64,000 bases of DNA from Peromyscus leucopus. Taxonomy: Eukaryota > Chordata > Mammalia > Rodentia > Cricetidae. A program made the translations under genes and the position numbers. The notes beneath the pieces are model-generated. The model searched no databases and was not told the DNA's origin. It saw nothing but the letters and a program-made list of their open reading frames with translations. The stretch covers positions 83,539,735 to 83,603,734 of the forward strand of contig NC_051066.1 of the NCBI RefSeq assembly GCF_004664715.2, in the 5' to 3' direction. Positions 23,033 to 35,462 of this stretch are shown piece by piece (the stretch's first letter is position 1; each line of letters begins with the position of its first letter).

Positions 23033-23200
23033 AAAACAGTGGCTCATACTTATAATCTCACCCTTAACAGTTTGGGATGTTGGCAGAAGGCTGTCACAAT
23101 TTCAAAGCTTACCTGAGCTACACAATGAATTTGAGATCAACATGAGCTACATAGCAAGTTTGGGACCTGGACTATAAAAATCACCCTGTCTCAAAAAGAA
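23033..23200 (+). repeat. Diverged B1 SINE, forward
   Basis: 'cagtggctcatacttataat', 'agatcaacatgagctacata' and 'caccctgtctcaaaaagaaa' follow the B1 order (7SL-derived SINE). Many changes suggest an old proto-B1 type copy. Confidence 0.6.
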
Positions 23201-23205
23201 AAACA

Positions 23206-25045
23206 AAAGGAAATTATTGGAAGGATTAAGTTGCTCACAGGATTCAAGGAAAGACTGGAAAAGCAAGCCAAGAAAAGAACTAGGAAATTCTGAGAACTAT
23301 AAAAGCAGGAATACTCCTCACCCTGACTAAAATGTCCATTCAGAACAAGTGGATATCAACTCCTCTTCATATAAAGTCTAGACCTACAAGATAGACAAGT
23401 CTCTTGGTTTGTAACACTCCCTGAATATCAGAAGAAAGAACAGTGCACTATAATTCCAGTTGCATCTAAATGTTCTGGAGGAGAAAACACTCTCCAGAAT
23501 GAAGTATGACTACTGCTGTTGAAGGCACATGGAGTAGAATGGACATTGAACAGCTCAAGATCCACAGGGTTCTACTTGAGTGGCTATCAACATCCTGACA
23601 TCCCATTTAGATTTTATTATGTCATCAAAAAATAACTATGTGTGCCTGGAGGTAGTCAACAACAAAGAGAGGACTGACATGTATTCAGAAGCAAATGCTA
23701 ACTCCCCTTGGCAATCTAGTGTAGTAAATCTAGAGCAGGTTCATAAATGTGAATTTGTAAAACATTTCCAAGGGAGTTCCAGTTTTACCACTGCCCCCTT
23801 GTATGTTAAGCAGGAGCCCATATGTGTATATCTCTATGTATGCATATATCCAGGGGTGTGTGCATTCTAGAGTACATTCACATATTACCTAATGCCAAAA
23901 ATGATAGAGCTAGGCACTTGAACAGCTGGACACCATTGTTCTTTTACTTTTTTTCTTTTCTACATTATACTCTAGGCTAGAAGGAAGTAAAAGGAGTATT
24001 ACACAGTTTAGTTTAGCCTTAGCCAAAGCAGCAAATACTCACCCACTCTCCTTTATTAGAAAGACTCAATTTAGCAATCTCCCTCCCTCCTGCTGTGCTC
24101 GCTGCTCCTCCTCATCTCATATGCCATATGCTTTTAATCATGCCCCCAGGATTCTCTTCTTGCAGTGTCCTGGACAAGTGAAACTTAAGAAACAGAAATC
24201 TAAACCTGGAGATGCAGAAACTCATGACAATGGTAGCAACCAGCAGCTAGGTGAAATTTGCCAGCCTACAGACAAAGTATTTGACCCTCAGAGTTGCTAA
24301 ATTGAGTCCATAGACTTCTAATGGGAGATAAGATTCCTTATGACTTAGGAGTTTTTATTCATAGGTCTCTGAAAATCCATTCTTGAGGGTTCTCTTAGGA
24401 TCTAACTTAAGAATTGAGAGTTCTCTAATTGAGAGATTCTTGTCATCACCTTTGACTCTGGGGTCTATGTAAATCTCAGACACTTACTACAAAATACCAT
24501 ATGATATAATTCTCCATCTTCTTATCTTGGGAAGCGACTCTAGAACTTTCATCAGATTCTTGAAAGATGTAATCACTTAAAAAAAAACAAAACCTGTCAC
24601 TTACCTCAAAGACTATAAATATAAGGGCTAAGGCTTTTGTGTTTTAACTAGAGCTATCTGCTTCAGTTCTATTGCCCAGCATTCCTATGATGTAAGTGTG
24701 GGTCTCATTATGTAGAAAACTCTATTTACATAATTATTTGAGGAAACAAAAAGCTGGTTTATAGAATTGCTTAAGAAATTAAATGGTCTAAAAATTAAAA
24801 AAAAAAAAGTGGCCACACAACATCTGCTCCCTCATAAATCTTAGACTTCATCATTTGCCATAGTTGACAGATGGAAAACCTGAACAGCAATGACATCCAA
24901 AATTATCAGGTAATCGCTGAATCTCAACATCAAGCCAGGTTTTCTTATTTCCAGTAAATCTCAGCAGTGGGAATAGATTCCTAATTTCCTAGGTTTTTTT
25001 TTTATTCTTCTGCCCCAGGAAGAAAGAAAAATCTTATAACACTAG
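23206..25045. other. Single-copy region, no gene seen
   Basis: A 96-codon plus frame at 23580-23870 has no recognisable motif. No repeat of length recognised. Confidence 0.35.
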
Positions 25046-25049
25046 AAGC

Positions 25050-25278
25050 AGAATTCCTTTCTAAACATTGTATTAGTATTTATGTGTATTTGTGTGATAT
25101 GTGCTTGCATATATATGTATGTAGGCATGGGTACCATAGTATATGTGTGGCAATCCAAGCACAAACTTGAGAGTTTGTTTTCGCCTTTCACTATAGGTTC
25201 TGGGATTAAAGCATTGAACTGGTCATCACACTTGTGAAGCAAGCACTTTTACTGCATGAACCATCCTGCCTGGCTGGC
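25050..25278 (-). repeat. B2-superfamily SINE, reverse, diverged
   Basis: TG-rich start ('gtgtgatatgtgcttgcata'), then 'ggttctgggattaaagcatt', 'cttgtgaagcaagcactttt' and 'actgcatgaaccatcctgcc' match a reverse B2/B3-like SINE, where the last words correspond to 'actgagccatctctccagcc'. Confidence 0.5.
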
Positions 25279-25279
25279 A

Positions 25280-27790
25280 TCCCATAGGAGCAACATCTTT
25301 CAATATGGCTAATATTATATATGACACTCCTTACTTCTTTCATAGAGGAATTCACCTAAATGCCAACTACTGAAATTCCCGTCTTGCAAATATTCATGGA
25401 ACCTTGGGAGTTGTTAATCCTAAGCAGTTCTCTACATAGCTTAGAAACTAAGGTGTAGAGGACTCCGACATCAAGTAAAGTAAAAACACTGTGAACAGGG
25501 AGGTTGAACAAGAAGCCAGTCTATGTAAGTTCAGATGCTCACCCCAGGTCAACAGTGGCTTGTCTAAAGCATGAGAACAAGACAGTTTATGTTTCAATGT
25601 TAGGCTGAAAAATACACATTAAATATTAACTCTCAGAATTGTTAGCAAGCACCAAATAAATACAAGATCTTGGAAGCGAAGGGCATTCAATGATGAGTAC
25701 AGCAGGACAGATATGAAATGGTATAGGACTTCTATGGCAGAGGAGAAGATATATGGTAAATTACAAGTGAATGATTGGTTACAATGGGGCTATACTAGCT
25801 GTGTGGTGTTTAGCCCAAATAGAACTAATGTGATTATTGTGTGAATGAATACATTTGAGCATGTAACACACAGTATTTCACACTCATGCATTACAACATC
25901 ATCTCAGCATCCCCATTCCCTACATAACATTCCAGTTACCACTTTTTTGTAAAATATTTCAAATCAGGGATTTTAATCTCCTAAAGTAAATTGTATTCTG
26001 TCTGACTCCAGTTTGATGGAGGTCACTAGGATGCATTCTCTCCTCCCTCCTTCTCTCTTCCCGTGAATACTACAGAAACACTTTCATCTGTTAGATCTCT
26101 AAATTGGTCTTGTCTAAGCTTTACTGGTTTTCCTCCCCAGTTCTAAAATGTCTGTGTCCTTTGACAACTGAAATCAGATCAGGAGTGACTTAAAATAATT
26201 TCTTTTCCATTTAAACACAGAAGGATGTTTCTTTTTTCTTGATGCTTAGAGGTGTGGCAAAGTGCATTGCTCCAGGAGGTTCTTTTCTTCTATACTGACC
26301 CAAAAGGCTAGGATTGTCTGAAGTTAAATTGTATCCACACTGTGTCTCTAGCAGACAAGTGGGAGTACAGCTCCCCATAGCTCAATTCACCTTTAACAGC
26401 TCCACATCAACATTCTTCAGTTAGCTCCACCTTGACCCCGCCTTCCTACATGGCTTCCTTTATGAAATCTGTGCCCCGCATGCCCCTGAGTTATCTCCCT
26501 ATTGTTGAAAGATCAAGTCGAACTTCTGTGGACTTTCTAATCCCAACTTCCCTTTAAACCCACAGCATGGCTTGCGGCTAGCACTTAATTATTCTAAGCC
26601 TATTTTCTACACAGTAAAAGGGGCAAATACCTACTTTGGATACTGATTGTGGAATGAAGCAAAATGCCATAAAATAGATCCCATGCCACATATAGCAGGT
26701 ATTCCAAATTCTTATTTCATTTTCCTCCCTTCAACATGGCACATAGCCTGATGAGGGGTTTTCTGTACGGTCTTGGTTATCTGTAAAAAGGCTTAATGGC
26801 TACCGGGCAAGTAAAACAGAACAGTCATGGGATGTCTTGAGCCTGTGACCTTGATGCAATTAAAAGTCCTTTTATATTTGTCCAACATACTGGTATTCTG
26901 TGAAATGTTTCTTTTAAAAAAATAAGTTGTCTCTAAAATGAACTGAAAAGTAGAGAAACCAACTAACTACAGCATTTTCAGACACCCTATAAAGGACTTG
27001 CTTCATTCTGACTATTACTGTGGTTCAGAGTGTTCTCAAGAACAAAAACCGGGACTAAAACTCTAGAAAGATACACAGAACACTCTGGAAGAAGTTATAG
27101 TCACAGTAACCATTTTCTTCAGGTGAGGAATACAGTCTAAATCAGCAAGGTAAGGAGCACATAGGAAAGAACTCAGAAAGATTTCAAATGTGAAACTTGA
27201 TATTGTCATTTCCCTGTAGCATTGAGATATTATTATTATTCCAGAAATGATGTATCAATACTCACATAGTGTCCCTACCTGGAGTAGTACCGGGGCCTCA
27301 GTATCTAGTGTTCGGATCAGGACTGCACTGTATAAGTAGGATAGATTGCATTCATGGCTAATCTCAGCCTCTTGCTCCCTGGAAGAAGATTGATACTTCA
27401 TAGTCCAAAACCAGGACCTAACATCCTTTAATGCTATCTTATTGCACACTAAATTACATTATTAGATTATCCGCTGTGGCTCATAGACCTTACTAGGCAA
27501 GGCATTCCAAGTCCCTTAAGATTATCTTCCAAAAACCAAGAGACCTCATTGTGAGCAGAGATAAATTCTTCGCTAGAGAGAAAGCTAGTAATAAAGGCAT
27601 ATATCACTTTGCAACTACGCCTAGCAAGATCTAGTCCATCTCGATCTCTATTTATTCATCACCTAATGTTCCCCACTTCTCTCTTCACCCTAAGTTCAAT
27701 ACCTGCCTAATGTAACATTTTCCTTGACTGCATTGGCCTCTGCTGATTGGTCATTTTTCTCTATTTCCAATGGTGTATTTTATCAGCCTG
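25280..27790. other. Single-copy region, no gene seen
   Basis: No SINE or LTR is recognised over 2.5 kb. Short frames only. Parts near 26010-26560 are C/T-rich and may hold old L2 remnants, but I cannot anchor them. Confidence 0.35.
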
Positions 27791-27794
27791 CTTT

Positions 27795-27990
27795 CTAACA
27801 CTTCAGTTCAACAAACATTTATTATGTATACAGCATTCTAGAGAAAAAGAGAGAAACGACTAACACATTAATCCCAGACTTAAGGGAGCTTAACATCTAG
27901 TATGGCAGACAGGTTTCTTTCAATTCATTTAGCCAATTAATATTTATAAAATCTCTACTCTGTACCAGAACCTAGACTAGTTGTCAAGAT
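27795..27990 (-). repeat. L2 LINE fragment, reverse
   Basis: 'ttcaacaaacatttattatg', 'gggagcttaacatctagtat' and 'ggcagacagg' parallel the reverse L2 3' end. A second, similar start follows at about 27925 ('gccaattaatatttataaaa' and 'ctctgtaccagaacc'), so two L2 tails may lie in tandem. Confidence 0.5.
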
Positions 27991-28144
27991 ATGTAAATAT
28001 TGAGAATTATAGAAAAAAAATAGAGACCCAAGGAAAAACAGATTAATAAAAAGACAAAATTCTATTAGATGTTAGTATTGCCCAAGGAGCTATACATGAC
28101 TCCAGATCCAAGATTTCCTGATTACCAAACTCTGATCATAAGAT

Positions 28145-28349
28145 GATTTTATTTTCTGTGTATAGGTGTTTTAACAGAATGTATGTCTGTTCACTGTACG
28201 TATGTCTGGTGTCCATGGAAGCCACCTCTGGCACCAAATCCCTGAAACTGGAGCTACAGATGGCTCTAAGCCACCATGTGGGTGCTTGGAATCAAACTCC
28301 TCTAGCACAGCAGCCAGTGCTCCTAGCCACCATGCCATTTCTCCAGCCC
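28145..28349 (-). repeat. B2 SINE, reverse orientation
   Basis: 'tggtgtccatggaagccacc', 'tccctgaaactggagctaca', 'taagccaccatgtgggtgct' and 'catttctccagcccc' are diagnostic of reverse B2. The 92-codon plus frame here is repeat-derived. Confidence 0.85.
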
Positions 28350-28660
28350 CTACAAAGACTTTTTAAATTATCATTCATATCATCGTGTCATTCATGTATT
28401 TATTTAATGAGTCACCTGTAAAAGTGATTATGTACACAGTATATTTCAACCTGCTATTTCAGTTATTATTATCTAAAAAAAAAAAAAAGGAAAAATTATG
28501 AAGAGTGAGTCCATGGAGAATATTTGAGAACTACTACGGACATGTTTTTCTTGAGTCTAACATCCCACAGCTATGACTAAAATCCTCCCAGTGGAATTAG
28601 AACGGTTGGACCTCAGGAATCACTGATGTGGTAAAAGGAATGATTGATCTGCCCAGATTT
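28350..28660. other. Spacer with A14 tract, no gene seen
   Basis: A14 near 28476. Nothing else recognised. Confidence 0.3.
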
Positions 28661-28663
28661 TGG

Positions 28664-28760
28664 TTATTTATTTATTTGTTTGTTTGTTTGTTTATTTAAA
28701 GATAGGATCTCACTTTGTAGCACAGAGTGGTCACTAACTCTAGGTAACCCTTCTGTGTGA
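28664..28760 (-). repeat. B1-like fragment, reverse
   Basis: A TTTA/TTTG-rich tail followed by 'agataggatctcactttgta' and 'tggtcactaactctaggtaa' resembles the 3' half of a reverse B1, truncated. Confidence 0.4.
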
Positions 28761-28775
28761 TGAGAGACTCAATGG

Positions 28776-28778
<3 letters not shown>

Positions 28779-28823
<45 letters not shown>
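28779..28823. repeat. (AC)n microsatellite
   Basis: Uninterrupted AC run of 45 bases. Confidence 0.97.
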
Positions 28824-28825
<2 letters not shown>

Positions 28826-29185
28826 GGAGAAAACAGACTCACTGATAGAGGATCAGATAAAACCAGTTGCAGAGTCCTTGGAAAGCTGTAGACTGATCAC
28901 ACAATGCTTCATGCTGCCTGATCATGCACCCAAGAGAACATGACCTCCCCCCCTTTCTTTTCCATTTTGAGAGGTCACAAAGGCAAATAAAAAGCACTAC
29001 CTCTATCAAGCCAGATAGCCCAAGGTCATGGGCAGATTGAATTCCCACTACACTTCGCCTTTTTGTCTAAATAAGAAGACTCTAAACCTAATACAAAACT
29101 ATATACAACAAGAATGATTATAAAGCATTGTCCAGGAGAAAGACAGAGCAATAACATAATTTATATATGTTATATATACCATTGA
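28824..29185. other. Single-copy spacer, no gene seen
   Basis: A 69-codon minus frame with no recognisable features. No repeat recognised. Confidence 0.3.
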
Positions 29186-29189
29186 GACA

Positions 29190-29258
29190 CTCATCACACT
29201 CCTGCCTCAGCCTCCAAAGTTGTGGCATGATAGATATGAGGAATTATATCTGGCTTTC
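29190..29258 (-). repeat. B1-like fragment, reverse
   Basis: 'cctgcctcagcctccaaagt' followed by 'ggcatgatagatatgaggaa' is a short reverse B1-like remnant. Confidence 0.4.
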
Positions 29259-29596
29259 AGATGTGGCTTTAAGGAATATCTCCACAAGACCAGCAGGGAC
29301 AGTGACTTAGGATAGAATGGCCTAGAAGCTTTGAGTGCCAGTAAGGAGATTTTTGGAACACTGCTTTCAAGAAACAATTAAAATAAGAATTAGCTGAGAG
29401 TGGATTTGGAGAGAAGACAATGTATATTTAGTAATTTGGGAGATTTGGAGGATATATCTGAAATACAGACTATCAAGATAAGAGGCTTGCTGTGCAAGGT
29501 AGTCAACCTGACTGTCATCTTTGGTATCTATCTAAAGGTGAAAGGATTGAATTGACTCTACAGAGTTGTCCTCTAATCTCAAAACATTCACTGTAG

Positions 29597-29599
<3 letters not shown>

Positions 29600-29656
<57 letters not shown>
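29600..29656. repeat. (AC)n microsatellite
   Basis: Uninterrupted AC run of about 57 bases, the longest CA repeat here besides 33740-33800. Confidence 0.97.
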
Positions 29657-29659
<3 letters not shown>

Positions 29660-29789
29660 CTAGTAACAAATATTTGTTTTGAAAAAAAATTGAGAAAGGA
29701 AAATTCAACATAACTCTTGGGTTTGTAATTCATGCAGCAAACCAACAAAAACAAGGAACACGAGAAGTAAAACAGAATTGTGAGGGTTT

Positions 29790-29936
29790 TGGGTTGTTTT
29801 TTGGTTGTTTGTTTGTTTTGATACAGGATCTCATACTATAGCTCAGTGTTTCTGGAACTCATGATGTAGATGTCAATTCTCCCACCTTAACTTGCCAAGC
29901 CTAGAAATGCAAGAACGAGTCCCCTGGACCACCTTA
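29790..29936 (-). repeat. Diverged B1 SINE, reverse
   Basis: T/G-rich tail 'ttggttgtttgtttgttttg' then 'atacaggatctcatactata' and 'gtttctggaactcatgatgt' follow reverse B1 order. The head ('cctagaaatgcaagaacgag') is eroded. Confidence 0.5.
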
Positions 29937-29966
29937 GGGAGTTTCAGAGCAAAAGAGGTTGTGTTT

Positions 29967-30172
29967 TATTAGAACGGTGGTTCTCAACCTTCTTAATGCT
30001 GCAATCCTTTAATACAGTTCGGCATGTTGTGGTGACCTCCAACCATAAAATTATTTTGCTGCTACATCATAAGTGTAATTTTGCTACAGTTAAGAATCAT
30101 AATGTAAATATCTGATATGCATAATATCTGATATGTGACCCCAAAGACAGTTTGAAAACCACTGGATTAGAA
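29967..30172. mobile_element. URR1-like hAT DNA transposon with 8-bp TSD
   Basis: The element (29975-30164) starts 'cggtggttctcaaccttc' and ends 'gtttgaaaaccactg', imperfect terminal inverted repeats. The interior has 'tgttgtggtgacctccaacc', 'ataaaattattttgctgcta' and 'aatgtaaatatctgatatgc', which I recognise as the rodent URR1 non-autonomous family. It is flanked by 'tattagaa' (29967-29974) and 'gattagaa' (30165-30172), an 8-bp target-site duplication with one mismatch, as expected for hAT transposition. It encodes no protein. Confidence 0.85.
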
Positions 30173-30249
30173 GGTCCTATGACCCTTCACTACATATAAA
30201 TTCAAATAAATGATATTATATCATCTCATAATTTCATGTGTACAAAAAA

Positions 30250-30506
30250 GTTTTTGAGATTAAGGTGCTCTACCTGGCTATCCTAGAACTCTCTATGTAG
30301 ATCAGGCTGGCCTTGAAGTCACAGAAATTTTTATCTGCCTCTGCCTCCCAATTTTAGAACTAAAGAGATGTACCACTAAGCCCATGTGTGTGAATTTTTT
30401 TTCTTCATTAAGAGGGTTTTTGTGGGTAGTTATATTGGGTATCAAGCCAGCAACCTTGTACATATGAAGTATTCTAACACTGTCCTGTATGTCCTTCACC
30501 CAACTT
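30250..30506 (-). repeat. B4 (ID-B1 fusion) SINE, reverse
   Basis: Reverse B1-like part: 'atcctagaactctctatgta', 'gatcaggctggccttgaagt' and 'tgcctctgcctcccaatttt'. This is followed by a reverse ID-like part: 'tatcaagccagcaaccttgt' and 'ctgtatgtccttcacccaac'. The order fits a B4 element on the minus strand. Confidence 0.65.
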
Positions 30507-33500
30507 CACCTAAAATTAAATTAAAATAATAAATCATATCATTTTACAACACTGTCTTCTTTTCCTTATCTTTTGTGTTGGAAGCCTTGGCAATCTTAGT
30601 CCAGGATTTCCTTGATGTAAATTTTTTTGCATTCTTCAGTACAAGTTTCTACATCTCCAAAATGGGCTAATATTAGGACTTAAAGATTCCATTTTTATTT
30701 CAAGTTGGGAAGGAATTATCTGTTGAATTAAAATTTTCCTTTTGAATTGAATAGTTTAAGCAGAAATGAAAAAAAAAATATGAGACCATATTGGAAAACC
30801 AATTCTATAACATTCCCCTCCCAATCTAACTTCCAAAAGGCAAAGTCACCTAGTAACTATATCAAGATATCAGAATAGGAAGCAGATATTTTCCTAATTC
30901 ATCCCACATTTTCTTCATCATTGATGAGAACAAGGCTCCAAATTTCCCATTCACTTGCATGCTCAAGTGGGCTTTCTCCTTCTTCTCTCACCCACTGGCT
31001 CCATGGTCCAAATCTGGTCGTAATTTGTGTGTGTCATTAGAGTTCCTTGTTGGTAGGCAATTCTCTAATACAGAAAAAGGTTACAATCTCCTAGTACAAA
31101 ATGAGTACACCCAGCTCTATTTAGTGTGTTTCCAACATTGGAAAATGTCAATGACAGACTTCCAAGAGCTCCTCAAAATGACAAAAGGAAAATATCAGCC
31201 TACCAAAGGAAAAGAATGTGGTTTCTATTTGCATGATTCTCTTAATAGATCTAAGACTGACAATACTGAAGAATGTAATTTATTTATTCTTAGTTGCCAG
31301 ATAACTTGTGCTGCATGTTTCGCACTCAATCCTTTTGATCTGAGGTTCATCCTATACACCACAATAACACGCTGTCTCATGTTCAGGCTCCTGTTTGGTT
31401 CAGGTAATGTGACCCTGAACGAAAGGCTAGAGAGAAAAGATTTGCTAAGTGGTCAAGGTTTTATTCTTCTAGATCCTTCTCTGGAAGGTCAAAGTAGCTG
31501 AATATTCCTTCTTAACACTTCTTTCCTGAAGCATTTTTCTTTGCCAGTTTTCATTGGACACTCGATCTTCTCCTCTTCAGACCTGCGAGAACTGCCTGTG
31601 TTCTGTCTGGCCAGGGAGTTACTAGTAATGAGGAATAGATAAAGGAAAGTTAAAGCACAGAGAGATTCAGTACTTGCAGGCCACCCAGTTAACAACCCAA
31701 TTTGCCTTTGAACAAGTCAATCTACTCAGAGAATTTAAGGTTCTTAACAAATGTATTACACTGTCAATAGTCCCTGCAGGTAAAGGAAATCCTCATCTGT
31801 CTCATGCCAAGAAGCATAGTTTTAACATTTTAATAAAATACATTGACAATGCAGAAAAATTTATATTTTAAGACTCTCTTTTATAATTTTCTAGAAGCCA
31901 GAATATCTTAATTAAATTTAGATTTTATAGTTTCTGTTTTCCCTAGTCATTGGTGATGAATATTGTCCATGTGGATCAAAACAGACTCCTAAGAGTAAAA
32001 AAATAGTACATAGACATAGAATATTAAACAGAATGTTATAATGTGAAGTTTCACCTCAGATATGCACACTCTTGAACTTGGCAGTTTATCCAGAGAAAAT
32101 AATCAGAGAAATGTGAAGCTATCTATAAACAAGAATTTCTACCTGTGCGAATCATCAAAAAGAAAAACTTAGAATAATAGAAATGTGCAGCAAAAGAGAA
32201 GGGAATGATTTTGTAGTTGTAAAATATATAGTAAGCAGGAATTAAAAGGAACATATGTGTATATTTATAGATAAATGCTCCTGATTTTCTTATTCTCTAA
32301 GTAGTTTTTAATGAGTATATACAGCATAATGGCTTTTTTTTTTTTTAAAGAATTATATGTGTGTAAAAGATAATTTTAAGAATCTGGAAGAATGTGTAGC
32401 AAATACCATCTCCAGGATGTAGTGTTGTCAATGTGTGACTTTCATACTTGTCTACCTCACCTCATCCCCGCTTTAAAGCCAACATTAATATTTCCAATGT
32501 TATCCCACTTTAACTTATTTTTTTTCTAAAATACACTTGTTGCTTTAATTAAAATTCATGCTAGGTTTTCCTCTACTCAGTCCAATAACAAGTATTCATA
32601 TATGTTTCCTGAGACATGCTTGTTTCTAAAAGTCATGTCTAGTTCTGCAGAAATCAAATATAGTATCTGTCCACTGTAAGTCTAGAGCCAGGAATTTCAC
32701 ATTTGTCTTTTACTTAATTTGTCATGCTTAATATGTCATAAAATTTTGACTTTTGGTTTAATTATAATTTGATATATGAAGGGAGAATATTCCCCACACA
32801 GCATAAATTATTAAGTAAATATACATATAACATGCAAAAATCACCTGGATATCTGTTTTTCTATTTCCTGAATATACAATCCTAGAACGAGTTATTTTTT
32901 TTCTAAGCTCAAAATAGTTTTTCTGTACATTGAAATGCAGATAAACAACTATAATACATTTAACATGGTAAAATAAAGTAATGAAAAAAATTGATGTGTT
33001 GGGACAATATTCAATAGATTTTAAAATTACATAAATATTAATCAGTGGATAGATGGGGCTATTTCTATGTTGTTGTTTTTTCAACACAAACTCATGTGAA
33101 ACTTTGAAAAAGCCACCAAGTCTTAATGATTATAATGTTCACCATCCTTTTATGTGGTGCAGGGTGGAGCAGGTAAATATTGCTGAGGATATTCTGGGTT
33201 GATTCTGATTCTTACTGGCCTGTTTGTGGGTCATGACAGCCTCTTGCAGAGCCCTGCAAAATGATACATAAACCTTGCCTATAAAATTTGGCAAGAAACA
33301 CAAAGCTGATTTCAGTGCTGATGTTGGATGGGATTGGATGGATGGCTCTGAAGAAATGCTCCGTTTCAGCATCCTCTGAATCACTGCCTCTGCAAGACAG
33401 AAAGATGAAGAGTACAGAGGCTGCAATGACTGTGTACGTGGAGACTGACCTAAGGTTGATCTCCAAGGAGCTCATGGGGAGAGCCATGCCTGCCTGGAGG

Positions 33501-33735
33501 CTCAGCTACTTTTGTCTTCCCAAAAGACCTTGGCTCCCTCCTGTCTTGTTCACATGGGAGAGTACGATGGTGAGCTAAGTACCAACGGTGCTCTAAATGT
33601 ATTGAAGGTAGAAAAAACAAGTGCATGATGAGAACACTGAGCTTAAGGGAACTTCCGATCCAAGAGCATGTTACTCACAGAAAATAACATCTGGGGAAAA
33701 ATGCTATTTTCTCACAGTAAGAAAAACAGAACCAA
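30507..33735. other. Long repeat-poor stretch, no gene supported
   Basis: Over 3 kb without a recognised SINE or LTR. It contains the longest open frame of the window (30959-31501, plus, 180 codons), which has no signal peptide, domain or codon pattern I can identify. By a simple estimate, (61/64)^180 times several thousand open intervals gives about one such frame by chance. Overlapping frames on both strands at 33139-33578 are similar. It could still contain exons of an unknown gene. Confidence 0.3.
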
Positions 33736-33739
33736 ATGA

Positions 33740-33740
<1 letters not shown>

Positions 33741-33791
<51 letters not shown>

Positions 33792-33800
33792 ACACACACA
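33741..33800. repeat. (CA)n microsatellite
   Basis: CA run of 60 bases with one CATA interruption, followed by AAC/AAAC units to about 33828. Frames reading through it are artefacts. Confidence 0.97.
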
Positions 33801-34009
33801 AAACAACAACAACAAACAAACAAACAAATCAAAACAAAAAATATCAGAGGAGGAAAGCTATCTAGCTGTCAGTTGTTTCATTCAGCCCAGCCTTGTGTAA
33901 AGATTGACTGAGATCAAATGTGGCAGAGGCAACAAATAAAACAAAAATGAAAATTACTCAACACCTCTACTGCTTTTCATTGCTGAATAGAACCTTCAGG
34001 TTTTCTTAT

Positions 34010-34037
34010 TCTCTCTGTCTCTCTGTCTCTGTCTCTG

Positions 34038-34089
<52 letters not shown>

Positions 34090-34110
34090 CTTTCCTCCCT
34101 TCTGCCCTCT
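34010..34110. repeat. (TCTCTG)n/(TC)n polypyrimidine tract
   Basis: About 100 bases of C/T with regular G, beginning as CTCTGT hexamers and ending as pure CT. A serine/leucine-rich frame over it is not a gene. Confidence 0.93.
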
Positions 34111-34214
34111 TCCCCTTCTCTTTCACAACATAAACAGCACATACATGAAACATGTATTAGGAATGGTATGAGATAAGCAAGTAAAGTTTATAATATCAAC
34201 CCATATAGCAGATA

Positions 34215-34335
34215 GTATTTATTCTCTATTTTCTTAATAAGAAAGCAAAAATTTAATGTAGGTTAAGTGACTTCTCAAGGTCACAAATCTAATTAGTGAA
34301 AAAGCTTGGGCTTTTTGTCCTTGACAGTCAGATTG
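34215..34335 (-). repeat. MIR SINE, reverse orientation
   Basis: 'gtaggttaagtgacttctca', 'aggtcacaaatctaattagt' and 'aaaaagcttgggctttttgt' match reverse MIR ('gaggttaagtaacttgcccaaggtcacacagc'). Confidence 0.6.
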
Positions 34336-34353
34336 AGAGGATAGGAAAAGTTC

Positions 34354-35460
34354 TTTTTTTTTTTTTTTTTTCAATTTTTTTTCTTAGAACATCCGGCCTA
34401 GGATGAGTAAGCAGACACTAAGGTACTTTTTTAACTTCCTAAAGATATAACAACTTGGATGCTTCTAAGTATCAGCCGGCTTTTCCTTTATAGTCTTATT
34501 TTCTATCCTGGCCACTGGCAAAGCGGCATTATTATCCTATGAGTCATCATGCTAATAAATATATCTAATTTGAAAGTAACCCCTTCTTCACTCTCTAGCA
34601 TGGTTAACCCTCCCCTTTCCTTTCAACTCTTTCCACTCATGACAGCACCCAGTGTCTAAAAAAAAAAGTCACTGAAGCCAACTGCATGAAGAAAAGAGAG
34701 GACTACATTAAGATCTGAAAACACTCCAAAACCATGACTTTGGAAGGGAACTCACAGAGCGGTTTGAGAGGACTTAGAAAGCTGAAGGTCTTAGAAATAG
34801 ATGGAACGTACAAAGAAATATAATTAGTATGTACTAGAGTTACAGAGGGTTTGTCCTTCTAAAGCTACTAGAAGTGGTTGAGGAATGAGAGAGAAGAGGA
34901 GTGGTCAGGTCCATGTCCATCATTTTTCAGTTCTGTCAAGCTCCCAAAGCAATCTGTACCTTGATTTGTGGATGCATTTATTTCTCTGTATTTCAACTAT
35001 TTCTTTTTATGTCTTTATCTTCAAGATTCAGAAATATTTATTAAAAAGTTGATATACAGGTCATAGCCCAGAGCTGTGCACAGAGGACATGTTCATAAAT
35101 GTCTGCTTGCTGCAAAATAGGCTGCACATGGGTAGGAGGTCCATGAGGAGTTTGCAGAGCTTTTGTTTGTGAAACACTCCTTCCTATAGGGAAGCACTGC
35201 TCGCTAAGGCTACAATGACTTTTCTCACTCCAAAATATTTCCAGACGATTAGACTAATTCTCACCCACACTGGCCCAAGGTAGAAGCATGTGAGCCAAGC
35301 CTTGCTTGTGATGGTAGCCCCTTCCCAGACAAGACCAATCAGAGCTTTCCAGACAGGATACCAGCCAAACTAGAATGCTGTTCTTTCTTAGTGCTGAGTT
35401 CAGGTGCAGCAAAACCTAAATAATTTTGAAGTGTCATGGGTCTTTTGAGGACAAAGGGAG
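34354..35460. other. T18 tract and single-copy sequence, no gene seen
   Basis: A T18 tract at 34354-34371 is followed by sequence without recognised repeats. 'cagaaatatttattaaaaag' near 35030 could be an L2 scrap. Confidence 0.3.
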
Positions 35461-35462
35461 GG

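Noticed and set aside
30959..31501. 180-codon open frame on the plus strand
   Set aside because: Longest frame in the window but no domain, signal peptide or homology that I can see. About one frame of this length is expected by chance in 64 kb on six frames.
33139..33578. Overlapping 91-96 codon frames on both strands, one with a hydrophobic stretch
   Set aside because: Mutual shadows in all frames, with no splice sites or repeat-independent support.
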